Of a stretch of DNA of 61,786 nucleotides, positions 41,148-48,437 are shown piece by piece. The first letter of the stretch is position 1, and every line of letters begins with the position of its first letter. The position numbers and the translations under genes were made by a program. The notes under the pieces are model-generated. The model saw nothing but the letters and a program-made list of their open reading frames with translations. It was not told the DNA's origin and did no database searches. This DNA comes from a virus: IMG/VR virus record IMGVR_UViG_3300010885_010030, positions 1 to 61,786 of that record. One strand, 5' to 3'.

Positions 41148-41723
41148 TTATTCCGCCGGGTTAATCTCACCCCCGCAATGGCACGTTGGGCAACCAGCAT
41201 CCACGTTTTTTTGTGCAGTACGGCAGGACCATCCACAGTCGTCGCAAACTAGCTTTATCATGCGGGTCCCTTGTTTCTTGCGCCCGCTCAAAGCGGTATT
41301 GAGCGCCGCGTGGGGATAGTCGCCCAGGTTTTTGGCCAGGATGGCCAAGTCACTGGCAAGCTGCGGGCCGGGGTAGGTTGCCGTCATCTTGCCTTCGAGA
41401 CCCAAGGCAAGCGCGACACGTTTAAACGCTCCCTTGTGTCCGCACTCCAAACCAACCGCAGCATGGATCAGTTCGTGTAACAAGATGGCCAACACTTGCA
41501 CGGGTTCGCTTTGGCTAGGGCAGATAAAGATTTCGGTAGTCTCATCTGCGCTGGCGCGCTTATCCCAGCACTCACCGATCCTCTTGAGCTTGCCTCCTTT
41601 GCCACCGGCGGGGATGCCGACACTTGCGCGCACGGGGGGAAGTGGGAATCCTTGCGCGGTAAAGAGCGGCGCAAGGTGGACTGTTGCAGCTTGCAGGTAT
41701 GTTTCGCGAGTGGGGTGGTTCAT
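41148..41723 (-). CDS. SprT-like metallopeptidase
   Basis: A 191-residue protein with the zinc-protease motif HELIHAAVG (His83, Glu84, His87) after an N-terminal fold with IGECWDKR and TTEIFICPS. A C-terminal zinc ribbon (CDDCGWSC, CPTCHCGG) matches SprT/Spartan-like proteins. Relatives digest protein-DNA adducts; in phages the target is unknown. It is the second gene from the divergent control region, so early expression is likely. Confidence 0.82.
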   Translation of the reverse strand: MNHPTRETYLQAATVHLAPLFTAQGFPLPPVRASVGIPAGGKGGKLKRIGECWDKRASADETTEIFICPSQSEPVQVLAILLHELIHAAVGLECGHKGAFKRVALALGLEGKMTATYPGPQLASDLAILAKNLGDYPHAALNTALSGRKKQGTRMIKLVCDDCGWSCRTAQKNVDAGCPTCHCGGEINPAE

Positions 41724-41728
41724 TGGTT

Positions 41729-41938
41729 CTATCTTCCGTATTCGGGGTTCAAGGACGGGTTCTCGGCGGTGTCAGCTTGGATACACCAAGCGTCGTAGGC
41801 TTCCGTCAAGAGAGTGTATTGACGCCCGACGAGGGCGTGCTTTTCCCCTGCGCGGAAATGAGCGTCGGGGTATTCCTTGCCGCTTTCAATGAGGGCAATC
41901 ATGGTTTCGAGTGCGGCTTCGATGCGGTTCGGTTTCAT
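41729..41938 (-). CDS. Hypothetical protein, 69 aa
   Basis: A helical small protein (RIEAALETMIALIESGKEYPD) without a recognised domain. It is the first leftward gene after the 41.9-42.4 kb control region and lies six bases before the SprT-like gene. Confidence 0.6.
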   Translation of the reverse strand: MKPNRIEAALETMIALIESGKEYPDAHFRAGEKHALVGRQYTLLTEAYDAWCIQADTAENPSLNPEYGR

Positions 41939-41966
41939 GGTGCGGTGTTCCCTTCGTTGTTTACAG

Positions 41967-42101
41967 TGTCAATGTGTCATCGATGTTTACACGGCGCAAG
42001 GGGAACGTGACAACATGACAGCTTTGCAATGTTAGCAGAACAATACTAGAACGAATCGAATGTCAGCATGTCATGGCACTAGGGTAGCTGACAGATTGAC
42101 G
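41967..42101. promoter_or_regulatory. Four paired TGTCA boxes with fixed 8-bp step
   Basis: TGTCA-ATG-TGTCA (41967-41979), TGACA-ACA-TGACA (42008-42020), TGTCA-GCA-TGTCA (42061-42073) and TGACA-GAT-TGACG (42089-42101). Each pair has a 3-base spacer; consecutive pairs point toward each other. They lie before the leftward operon. An operator for a tandem-box binder (for example ribbon-helix-helix type) or replication iterons are the likely readings. Confidence 0.55.
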
Positions 42102-42376
42102 GCCATCTGTTGGGCCTTAAAAGCGGTTCTAGGTAATGCGTGCAATGATGGGGGTCGCGTGCGCGTGTTGCGTGTGGTTTGAGGCCGAAACTGTAGCGAG
42201 GCGAAACCATACCCCCACGGAGGCGGAATGACGGCAGCGCCGGTGCCGGTGCTGTAATGGTAACCCACTCACCCCCATTCCCAATTTTCCCCTACAAAAT
42301 TTTTTTGCCCCAATTTTTCCCCTTGCCTCTACACACTCCGTATGCAACGAGTGTGTAATCACAACGCGAGGACCAC
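42102..42376. other. Non-coding divergent control region with nested inverted repeats
   Basis: Nested arms TGGGGGT (42149-42155) with ACCCCCA (42211-42217) and TGGTTT (42175-42180) with AAACCA (42204-42209) could fold into a large hairpin. Next come A/T runs (42283-42320). No gene is seen. An origin or structured leader is possible. Confidence 0.4.
42330..42357. promoter_or_regulatory. Palindromic operator before the sugar operon
   Basis: TACACACTC-N10-GAGTGTGTA, a perfect 9-base inverted repeat, ends 19 bases before the first ATG of the rightward operon. A repressor dimer site is likely. No strong -35/-10 pair could be fixed. Confidence 0.55.
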
Positions 42377-42775
42377 ATGGCGCAAGATAAGCTGCACCCA
42401 CACGTAATCCGTTTCATGCGTGGCCGGAGGGACATCTGGCTGGATGAGTCCATCAGCGACCACAAGGGCGCACCCGCGATTCGCGGTATCCAACTCCGGC
42501 GCGTTAAGGAGACGGAGGTGCGCGGTGCCGAGAGCTACCACCCATTTACCTACACCGGCTGGATGTACTACGGGCAGGCGTTTGCCATTGAGACGGAGTT
42601 CACACGCAGCAAGAACCCGCTGTCACACGATCAGCTAGACTGGCTGAACGACTTCGCCAAGGCTGGCGGTCAGTACATCGAAGCCCGCACGATGGACGAT
42701 GTACGGGACGCGCTAGGCCGGGAAGAACCCCAGCCGTGGAAAGAATACGAGATGCGCGTTACGAAGGTGAAGTAG
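42377..42775 (+). CDS. Putative VRR-NUC-like protein, 132 aa
   Basis: The C-terminal half (FAIETEFTRSKNPLSHDQL, then WLNDFAKAGGQYIEARTMDD) resembles the end of VRR-NUC nucleases, where a Glu-x-Lys is followed by a Gln and a Gly-rich strand. The expected catalytic Lys is not clear, so it may be inactive or unrelated. First gene of the rightward operon; GAGGACC precedes the ATG. Confidence 0.45.
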   Translation: MAQDKLHPHVIRFMRGRRDIWLDESISDHKGAPAIRGIQLRRVKETEVRGAESYHPFTYTGWMYYGQAFAIETEFTRSKNPLSHDQLDWLNDFAKAGGQYIEARTMDDVRDALGREEPQPWKEYEMRVTKVK

Positions 42776-42777
42776 AT

Positions 42778-42963
42778 ATGCGTAAACGCAAAAAGATTGT
42801 TGTCACCAAACCACCCCACAGCGCGACTAACAACGGCCCGCCGGGTGGCGTCAAGTTCCTCCACGGCCCGCGCCCCAAGCCCCGCACTTTCCCACCCGAC
42901 CCGGACCGTGACAAGAAGATCGCGGAGTTTCTGGCAAAGCGGAAGAAGGAGCAGAAGAAATGA
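42778..42963 (+). CDS. Small basic Pro-rich protein, 61 aa
   Basis: Starts MRKRKKIVVTKPP and ends RKKEQKK, with a Pro/Gly middle. Likely disordered and nucleic-acid binding by charge. AAGGTGA is eight bases before the ATG. The stop overlaps the next ATG. Confidence 0.6.
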   Translation: MRKRKKIVVTKPPHSATNNGPPGGVKFLHGPRPKPRTFPPDPDRDKKIAEFLAKRKKEQKK

Positions 42964-43220
42964 ATTACAAGTTCGAAATCACCCCCGACATGGTACAGCG
43001 CGCATATGACGCGGTGCCCAATGCGCTGCTGTTTAAATCTACGGTGGAGGCCATGCTCGACGCCGCGCTCAATCCGCCGTCCGAGCCGGAGATTGTGGTG
43101 ACGGATGAGATGGAACAGGCTGGCAGTCTGGTGGTGGAACGTAGGTTTCACTTCTCGACTGCCAATGGTGATGTCGCGTGTGACGTATACCGCGCCATGC
43201 GGAAGCTGGAGCCGAAATGA
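42960..43220 (+). CDS. Hypothetical protein, 86 aa
   Basis: An alpha/beta protein (YKFEITPDMVQRAYDAVP, DVACDVYRAMRKLEP) with no recognised domain. It overlaps both the preceding stop and the amidotransferase start (ATGA), so it is co-translated with the sugar genes. Confidence 0.6.
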   Translation: MNYKFEITPDMVQRAYDAVPNALLFKSTVEAMLDAALNPPSEPEIVVTDEMEQAGSLVVERRFHFSTANGDVACDVYRAMRKLEPK

Positions 43221-44353
43221 AATCCTGCACTCGCTGTCTCAACACCGAAACCGCAGACACCATTTCATTCAACGCGGCTGGCGCGTGTTCCGTCTGCGTG
43301 CAAGTAGACCATAAGCTGACGGCGGTGGACTGGAATGAACGGAAGATGGAGTTGCACTCCATCATTACCCAGGCCCGCGCCCGCAACGGCCAGTACGACT
43401 GCATTGTGCCCTTCAGCGGCGGCAAGGACTCGACGTACCAGCTTTGGTATGTCGTGACGCAGCTACGTCTGCGCCCGCTGGTGGTGCGGTATAACCATTG
43501 GGGCAATCGCCCGCAGTTGGAGAAGAACAATGCGCGCACGTTTAAAGCACTCGGAGTTGAGGTCTTGGACTTCAAACCCAACTGGAATGTCGTTAAGGCG
43601 ACGATGCTAGAGGCGCTCACTCGCAAGGGTGATAGCTGCTGGCATTGTCACACGGGAGTCTACTCGTTTCCGATGCACATGGCGCTCAAGTTTGACACGC
43701 CGCTGATCTTCTGGGGCGAGAGCCTCAAAGAGTACCAGTCCTGGCTCGACCCCACTGAGAAAGAGAATGTCGATGAGGTGCGTTTTAACCGCGCCATGAA
43801 TCTCGGCATGACGGCTGACGATATGTGGGAGTTCATCAAAGACGCCAACCCCAGCCTCGACCGGCGCGATTTGCATTGGCACACGTATCCGCCGAAGGCC
43901 GAGTTGGACAAACTCAACGTCAAGAGCATCTGTCTCGGTGATTACGTGCGTTGGGACACGCAGCGCCAAGTCGCCCTGATTAAGGACCACCTCGGCTGGG
44001 AGGGCGATGAGGTAGAGGGCATCCCTCCGCAGTTTGATTACGAAAAGATTGAGTGCCAGTTCCAAGGCGTGCGCGATTGGTTGAAGTACATCAAGCGCGG
44101 CTTTGGGCGGACCAACCATCTGGCCAACATCGAGATACGGCACGGGCGTATGGACCGCATTACCGGCCAACAACTCGCAAACGCTTACGATGGCAAAGAG
44201 CCTGCGTCCCTTGGCTGGTTCCTACAGACCATTGGCATCACGCGTGAGGACTTCTACGAGATTGCGCTGTCGCATGTGATTGATCCGTGGGAATTTGACG
44301 GGTCAGCCATTGTGACTGGCAAAGAACTGCATGACATGAAGGAATGGATATGA
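43217..44353 (+). CDS. N-acetyl sugar amidotransferase (WbuX/WbpG/PseA/PtmG family)
   Basis: These enzymes turn an acetamido group on a sugar into an acetamidino group, using ammonia and ATP, in O-antigen and in nonulosonic acid pathways. The protein (378 aa, normal length) has an N-terminal Cys pair set (CTRC, CSVC), the PP-loop FSGGKDS near residues 66-72, a second CWHCH cluster and the family-typical QLWYVVTQLRLRPLVVRYNH. It leads the sugar part of the operon and is followed, after one insert gene, by a HisF-like partner, as in wbpG-hisF2 loci. The substrate (legionaminic acid precursor or end product) is inferred. Confidence 0.85.
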   Translation: MKSCTRCLNTETADTISFNAAGACSVCVQVDHKLTAVDWNERKMELHSIITQARARNGQYDCIVPFSGGKDSTYQLWYVVTQLRLRPLVVRYNHWGNRPQLEKNNARTFKALGVEVLDFKPNWNVVKATMLEALTRKGDSCWHCHTGVYSFPMHMALKFDTPLIFWGESLKEYQSWLDPTEKENVDEVRFNRAMNLGMTADDMWEFIKDANPSLDRRDLHWHTYPPKAELDKLNVKSICLGDYVRWDTQRQVALIKDHLGWEGDEVEGIPPQFDYEKIECQFQGVRDWLKYIKRGFGRTNHLANIEIRHGRMDRITGQQLANAYDGKEPASLGWFLQTIGITREDFYEIALSHVIDPWEFDGSAIVTGKELHDMKEWI

Positions 44354-44889
44354 AGAAGCTACTGATTGCTGCGGTGCTAACGCTTACGGCTCCCGCCCAT
44401 GCTTTGACAATTCAAGTCTGCACAGGCGAGTTCGCTCTGTGCGCGGCCTCACCTACAACGCCCGTCCCCGGCCAGACCATCACCGTCAACGGCAAGGTCT
44501 TCCCGCTGGGCGTTGCTGTATGTCCCGTACTGCGCGGCCCTGCGTTTGCAGACATGGACCTGACGGGTGGCTCATGCGCCAAGCCCGGTCCCGGTAAAGT
44601 CTGGAGCCTGTTCCAACCCCGTGACAGCTACCCGCAAGCGCCGACTTGGGCCAATACCCCGGCGGTGTTTCGTAAGTTCACAACGACCACTGCGGCTGGT
44701 GGCGGCATGAGCAATATGTTTTCGTTTCCCTGCACTGTGCAATCCAAGAAGATCAACGGAGCCAAACTGGCTGATTGCTATGGCCCGATGAACGAAAGCC
44801 CAACGGGCGTTGCGGTTGCTGCTGGTACTGAAGTGATGACGCAATCCCCCGTGGGTGCGAGTGATCCTGTTGGCGGGCCTACGCCGTAG
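44350..44889 (+). CDS. Secreted Cys-rich protein, 179 aa
   Basis: A clear Sec signal peptide (MKKLLIAAVLTLTAPAHA) with cleavage likely after AHA, then a mature part with six cysteines (CTGEFALC, VCPVL, GSCAK, FPCTV, DCYG) that could form disulfides in the periplasm. No family was recognised. AAGGA precedes the ATG at 44350, which overlaps the amidotransferase stop. It sits between the two amidination genes, an odd place; a role in host envelope change or superinfection exclusion is possible. Confidence 0.7.
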   Translation: MKKLLIAAVLTLTAPAHALTIQVCTGEFALCAASPTTPVPGQTITVNGKVFPLGVAVCPVLRGPAFADMDLTGGSCAKPGPGKVWSLFQPRDSYPQAPTWANTPAVFRKFTTTTAAGGGMSNMFSFPCTVQSKKINGAKLADCYGPMNESPTGVAVAAGTEVMTQSPVGASDPVGGPTP

Positions 44890-45542
44890 TGCTGGCTAAA
44901 CGTATCATTGCGAAACTACTGATCGAAGACGGCAGGCTGGTGAAGTACAAACAGTTCACGCAGTCCTGCCGTCTGGCTGGGAACCCTGTGTCTACGGCAT
45001 CGACATTAGAGGACCAATGTGTCGATGAGTTCTACATCTGTTCCATCGGCGTGATTGATCCGGCGTTGGTGCGTGAGATGACACGCAAAGTCTTCACCCC
45101 CGTCACGGTCGGCGGCTCGCTCCATACGATGGAACAAGTGGACGAACTGATTAAAGACTGCGGCACGGATCGTGTCGTGATTAAAGACCCCGTGTTGGGC
45201 GAGGCCGTCGCCAACAAATATGGCCAGCAAGCTGTGGCCTACCCTATTGACTATCACACGAAGTGTGTAGAGAGTGTACCTGACTACGCAGGGGAAGTTA
45301 TGCTGACTGACATCGACAGAGACGGCATGGGCACGGGGTTTGATCTGGAAGTCTTGAAGCACCAGTGGTCGGTGCCGGTTGTGATTGCCGGTGGCTGCGG
45401 CAAGCTCGATCACGTTAAGCAGGCTTTCGATGCGGGTGCCGATGGTGTCGCCATCTCCACCATGTTTATCTTCAGCGATAAGTCACCGATTAAACTACGC
45501 TCTTGGCTCGTATCCGAGGGCTGCAACGTGAGGGATGTGTGA
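44889..45542 (+). CDS. HisF-like cyclase subunit (HisF2/WbuZ type)
   Basis: A TIM-barrel relative of imidazole glycerol phosphate synthase HisF. DGRLVKYKQF near the N-terminus and TDIDRDGMGTGFD with IAGGCGK later match the two phosphate-binding halves. At 217 residues it is shorter than housekeeping HisF (~250), as in surface-sugar loci. In those loci HisF2 channels ammonia from a HisH2 glutaminase to the amidotransferase; no HisH-like gene was found here. The start is GTG in TAGTG overlap. Confidence 0.78.
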   Translation: MLAKRIIAKLLIEDGRLVKYKQFTQSCRLAGNPVSTASTLEDQCVDEFYICSIGVIDPALVREMTRKVFTPVTVGGSLHTMEQVDELIKDCGTDRVVIKDPVLGEAVANKYGQQAVAYPIDYHTKCVESVPDYAGEVMLTDIDRDGMGTGFDLEVLKHQWSVPVVIAGGCGKLDHVKQAFDAGADGVAISTMFIFSDKSPIKLRSWLVSEGCNVRDV

Positions 45543-45709
45543 TGGTTTGGTATATGGTTTTATTTATAAGCGGGTTCTCAACGGTTATGCCAGTGCCATA
45601 CGAATCGCTTGCGGCGTGTCAAAGCGCGGTTATAGACGGCACAAACATTTATGGCCTTCCAAGAGTTTTTCGGTTTTGTGTAGAGTCTCCGCGTTTGAGG
45701 GATGTGTGA
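45542..45709 (+). CDS. Small exported or membrane protein, 55 aa
   Basis: Starts MVWYMVLFISGFSTVMPVP, a short hydrophobic segment, then two Cys (LAACQS, FRFCVE) in a polar tail. Similar small proteins occur in aquatic phages with unknown role. The ATG overlaps the HisF stop (TGATG). Confidence 0.5.
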   Translation: MVWYMVLFISGFSTVMPVPYESLAACQSAVIDGTNIYGLPRVFRFCVESPRLRDV

Positions 45710-45777
45710 TGCTGGCCTACGCCGACACGCCAGGATTTAAGCGTCGGCTTTTGTTGGAGCTAGAACCCAATGGATAA
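45709..45777 (+). CDS. Possible 22-aa peptide
   Basis: A frame starting MLAYADTPGF, stop-start overlapped with both neighbours (TGATG and ATGGATAA). It may be real or only a coupling element. Low certainty. Confidence 0.3.
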   Translation: MLAYADTPGFKRRLLLELEPNG

Positions 45778-45916
45778 ACTGATCGAGAGTCTAATTAAGA
45801 AAGCCTCAGAAGCTAAAACTGCTGGAGAAGCGATGCACTACTCTCAAGCCGCTTTAAACGCGGCGAACGCATTACTCGCTTTATCCGATACAGCAGTCAG
45901 TAATTTCAAAAAGTAA
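45770..45916 (+). CDS. Small helical protein, 48 aa
   Basis: MDKLIESLIKKASEAKTAGE then AMHYSQAALNAANALLAL: a short amphipathic helical pair seen in many phage genomes. Function unknown. It ends eight bases before a strong hairpin. Confidence 0.6.
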   Translation: MDKLIESLIKKASEAKTAGEAMHYSQAALNAANALLALSDTAVSNFKK

Positions 45917-45924
45917 TATGTCGG

Positions 45925-45944
45925 GGGTGGGCTTCGGCCCACCC
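45925..45944 (+). terminator. UUCG-capped hairpin, likely terminator
   Basis: GGGTGGGC-TTCG-GCCCACCC, an 8-base perfect stem with a stable tetraloop, followed by TCAATTT. It divides the operon after the amidination part. The T-run is weak, so partial read-through is likely. Confidence 0.65.
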
Positions 45945-45960
45945 TCAATTTGAGGAACGT

Positions 45961-46482
45961 ATGATCGCCTCCCTCCCCTTCCACAAATACGTCTGGGTTG
46001 ACTCCAGCTTCATTCGTACCGGCGGGTCGGGCTTTGAGCCAGCCGTATGGTTCGGCCTCGTCAGCCAATACGGCAGGGCCTGGGGTCTGAACGTGATGCT
46101 GGAGTGCGGCGCGGTTTACCGTAGCCTCCCGCCCCATGCGATTGCGTTCTGCAAAGAGCCAGCACTCTGGACAATCCAAGACGCGCAGTTATGGGACTGC
46201 TACGCCGATAAATTCCAACTGCATGAGTACGCATACTTGCGTGAGATGCGGGTTAAGACGAAACACCACAACGGCATCTATCTGTTCACCGCTGCGTTCA
46301 TTGACGACGGGTTTACGCGGACTCCCGAGCAAGGCAAAGAGTTCAACTTCATCGAGTTGGACAATGGACGCCTGACAATTCAGCCGACGAACCGCACGCT
46401 GTTTGAGGACAAGTCATTCACCGTAGACAGCGGCGCTCCGACGAACTTGTTAACACAGACAGAAGTTTGGTCCTGCGAATAA
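45961..46482 (+). CDS. Hypothetical protein, 173 aa
   Basis: A soluble alpha/beta protein (YVWVDSSFIRTGG, WGLNVMLECGAVYRSLP) with many aromatic residues and no recognised domain. TTGAGGAACGT precedes the ATG. It is the first gene after the hairpin in the rightward operon. Function unknown. Confidence 0.6.
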   Translation: MIASLPFHKYVWVDSSFIRTGGSGFEPAVWFGLVSQYGRAWGLNVMLECGAVYRSLPPHAIAFCKEPALWTIQDAQLWDCYADKFQLHEYAYLREMRVKTKHHNGIYLFTAAFIDDGFTRTPEQGKEFNFIELDNGRLTIQPTNRTLFEDKSFTVDSGAPTNLLTQTEVWSCE

Positions 46483-46492
46483 GGAATGTGTG

Positions 46493-47218
46493 ATGGCGTT
46501 TGAAAATCTCAATTCAATATTGATTGAAGACGATGAATGTGGTCGCGTTCAACAGGATTACTCTTCAGTAAATTATCAAGTAGAGGTTTATTTTAAAAAC
46601 CTGGAAGAGCATCTCATCAAACGCATTAGAGAAGCGGACTCTGTGTTTGGTTGCGTGGCGTGGCTTACGAGCGAAAGAATTCTTCAGGCCCTTTTAAAGA
46701 AAAGCACTTCTATAGTTGTGCAGAAGGAAGATTTGTGGAGGCCGGATTTAGATGCGGAAAGAAATTTAAATTGGAAAGAAAAATTGAGAACCCAATACAA
46801 TTCGATCCAAACAAAATACTGTAGACACGACCTTCCTGGCCCCGGTTTGTCTATAAGTGGCGACCCAACGATTGAGGGCGTCAGATGTGTTGGCTACTAC
46901 AACAGAGAAAGAAAACCCGCCAGCCCACGGATGCACCATAAGTTTTTGGTCTTTACAAAAGAAGGCCCGCCCCGCGAAGAGGATTACTATGATGGTGAAG
47001 ACTGCGGCAGGCCGGGTCGGCCCATGCCATATGCGGTTTGGACCGGCTCTTTTAACTTCACTTACAACGGCACGCAGTCTTTTGAAAACGCCGTATACAT
47101 TAATGATGATTGCATCGCCTCGTCGTATTTTGACGAGTACCAGCAAATTCTGGCTCTTTCAGAACCACTAGATTGGGAGTCTGATTGGTGCGCGCCGGAG
47201 TGGAGAATTGGTACATGA
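46493..47218 (+). CDS. Phospholipase-D-like (single HKD) protein
   Basis: Residues near 147-155 carry MHHKFLVF, the HxK of the PLD superfamily, followed some 35 residues later by WTGSFNFTYNG and SFENAVYI, the typical strand and Asn/Glu region. Only one HKD copy is present, so it would act as a dimer, as bacterial Nuc-type nucleases do. There is no signal peptide, so it is cytosolic and more likely a nuclease than a lipase. The DNA is more A/T-rich than the flanks. ATG 46493 has AAGGA upstream. Confidence 0.7.
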   Translation: MAFENLNSILIEDDECGRVQQDYSSVNYQVEVYFKNLEEHLIKRIREADSVFGCVAWLTSERILQALLKKSTSIVVQKEDLWRPDLDAERNLNWKEKLRTQYNSIQTKYCRHDLPGPGLSISGDPTIEGVRCVGYYNRERKPASPRMHHKFLVFTKEGPPREEDYYDGEDCGRPGRPMPYAVWTGSFNFTYNGTQSFENAVYINDDCIASSYFDEYQQILALSEPLDWESDWCAPEWRIGT

Positions 47219-47355
47219 CCCCCGCCAAGTTCCTATGTCTGCGCGAACACCCTGAGAATGTCCGGTGGGGCATTGGCTGCGGGCGCGAGTGGGTTGGTAG
47301 CGCGGCCCGTGGTTGCCCGTTCTGCGGCGAGCTGTATGTGAAGGAAGTGAAATGA
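47215..47355 (+). CDS. Small zinc-ribbon-like protein, 46 aa
   Basis: Contains LREHPENVRWGIGCG and CPFCGELY. It overlaps the PLD stop (ATGA) and the aminotransferase start (ATGA). Too short for a family call. Confidence 0.5.
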   Translation: MTPAKFLCLREHPENVRWGIGCGREWVGSAARGCPFCGELYVKEVK

Positions 47356-48437
47356 CCCTATGGCCGTATCATTCGGAAGACGAAATCAGCGCCGTGGCTG
47401 ATGTGCTTCGCTCCGGTAAGACGAACTATTGGTCGGGTCCAAACGGGCAAGCGTTTGAATCCGAGTTCGCCCAATACACCGGAGCGAAGCACGCCCTTGC
47501 CGTGACCAACGGCACGACGGCCCTTGAGCTTGCTCTGCACGGGCTTGAGCTACCCCCCGGCGCGGAAGTGATTGTGCCCTGCCGCACGTTCATGGCGACG
47601 GCCAGTGCGGTCAGAACGCTGGGCTGCAAGCCTATTCTTGCCGACATCGACGCCACGCTCAACGTGACCGTTGAGACGCTGGAAGCGCGGCGCACGTATA
47701 GAACAGGTGCGGTGATCGTTGTCCATTACGCCGGTCTGCCGTGCGATATGGACTCGATTATGAAATGGGCCAAGAAGCACGGCATCGTTGTGGTTGAAGA
47801 CTGCGCCCATGCCCACGGCGCGCGGATTAACGGGCAGCACGTTGGCACGTTTGGTGATGCAGGGTGCTTCTCGTTCTGCGTCGGCAAAACCATGTCGCTC
47901 GGCGGTGAGGGCGGCATGGTGATTACCAACGACGATGACGCGCACCGCCGTATGGGCGCGCGGCGCGACCATGGCCGTTATCAGATGGTTGGCTCTAAGG
48001 ACATGACCCAGTTCCAATGGACGGTCGAAACCTTCGGCACCAATCTTCGTATGACCGAGATGCAGTCTGCCATTGGCCGTATTCAACTGAAGAAGCTCGA
48101 TGGCTGGGTCAACCGGCGCAATCAGATTGCCGCCGCGTATGACGCCATTCTCGGCGGCGATCCGATGCCCACCTACATCAACCATGGCCGGTATATGTAT
48201 GTAGCCTACGTCGAAGAACGCGACCGCAAGATGCTTACGTTGCAGAACATGGGCGTTGCGGCACGGCTGGGTGGTTGCCCGAATATTGGCCGTGAAGCCG
48301 TCTTCCAAAGCCGCGCACATGCGTGTCCCGTAGCTGATGATCTTGGCACGCGCACGCTGTCTCTGCCGGTGTACCCGACGATGACTGACGTCGAAGTGGA
48401 AACCGTCCTGATGGCCGTGGAGTCCGTATGCGGTTAG
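47352..48437 (+). CDS. DegT/DnrJ/EryC1 sugar aminotransferase (LegC/PseC-like)
   Basis: A PLP enzyme that aminates a 4-keto sugar nucleotide. Motifs in the 361-residue protein: NGTTALELAL (cofactor phosphate), EDCAHAHGA with Asp150, and SFCVGKTMSLGGEGGM with the Schiff-base Lys179. In legionaminic and pseudaminic pathways this step follows the 4,6-dehydratase. The ATG at 47352 overlaps the preceding stop; a longer frame to 47313 is less likely. It starts the core nonulosonic acid gene run. Confidence 0.88.
   Translation: MTLWPYHSEDEISAVADVLRSGKTNYWSGPNGQAFESEFAQYTGAKHALAVTNGTTALELALHGLELPPGAEVIVPCRTFMATASAVRTLGCKPILADIDATLNVTVETLEARRTYRTGAVIVVHYAGLPCDMDSIMKWAKKHGIVVVEDCAHAHGARINGQHVGTFGDAGCFSFCVGKTMSLGGEGGMVITNDDDAHRRMGARRDHGRYQMVGSKDMTQFQWTVETFGTNLRMTEMQSAIGRIQLKKLDGWVNRRNQIAAAYDAILGGDPMPTYINHGRYMYVAYVEERDRKMLTLQNMGVAARLGGCPNIGREAVFQSRAHACPVADDLGTRTLSLPVYPTMTDVEVETVLMAVESVCG

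Noticed and set aside
39747-42376. tRNA genes in the non-coding stretches
   Set aside because: No cloverleaf with T-loop and acceptor pairing was found by eye in these stretches; a covariance search would settle it.
42377-42775. Firm call of an active VRR-NUC nuclease
   Set aside because: The Glu-x-Lys catalytic pattern is not clear, so only a tentative resemblance is reported.
47550-48320. A 256-residue minus-strand frame across the aminotransferase
   Set aside because: The plus frame has all PLP-enzyme motifs; the antisense frame has a His/Arg-rich random composition.
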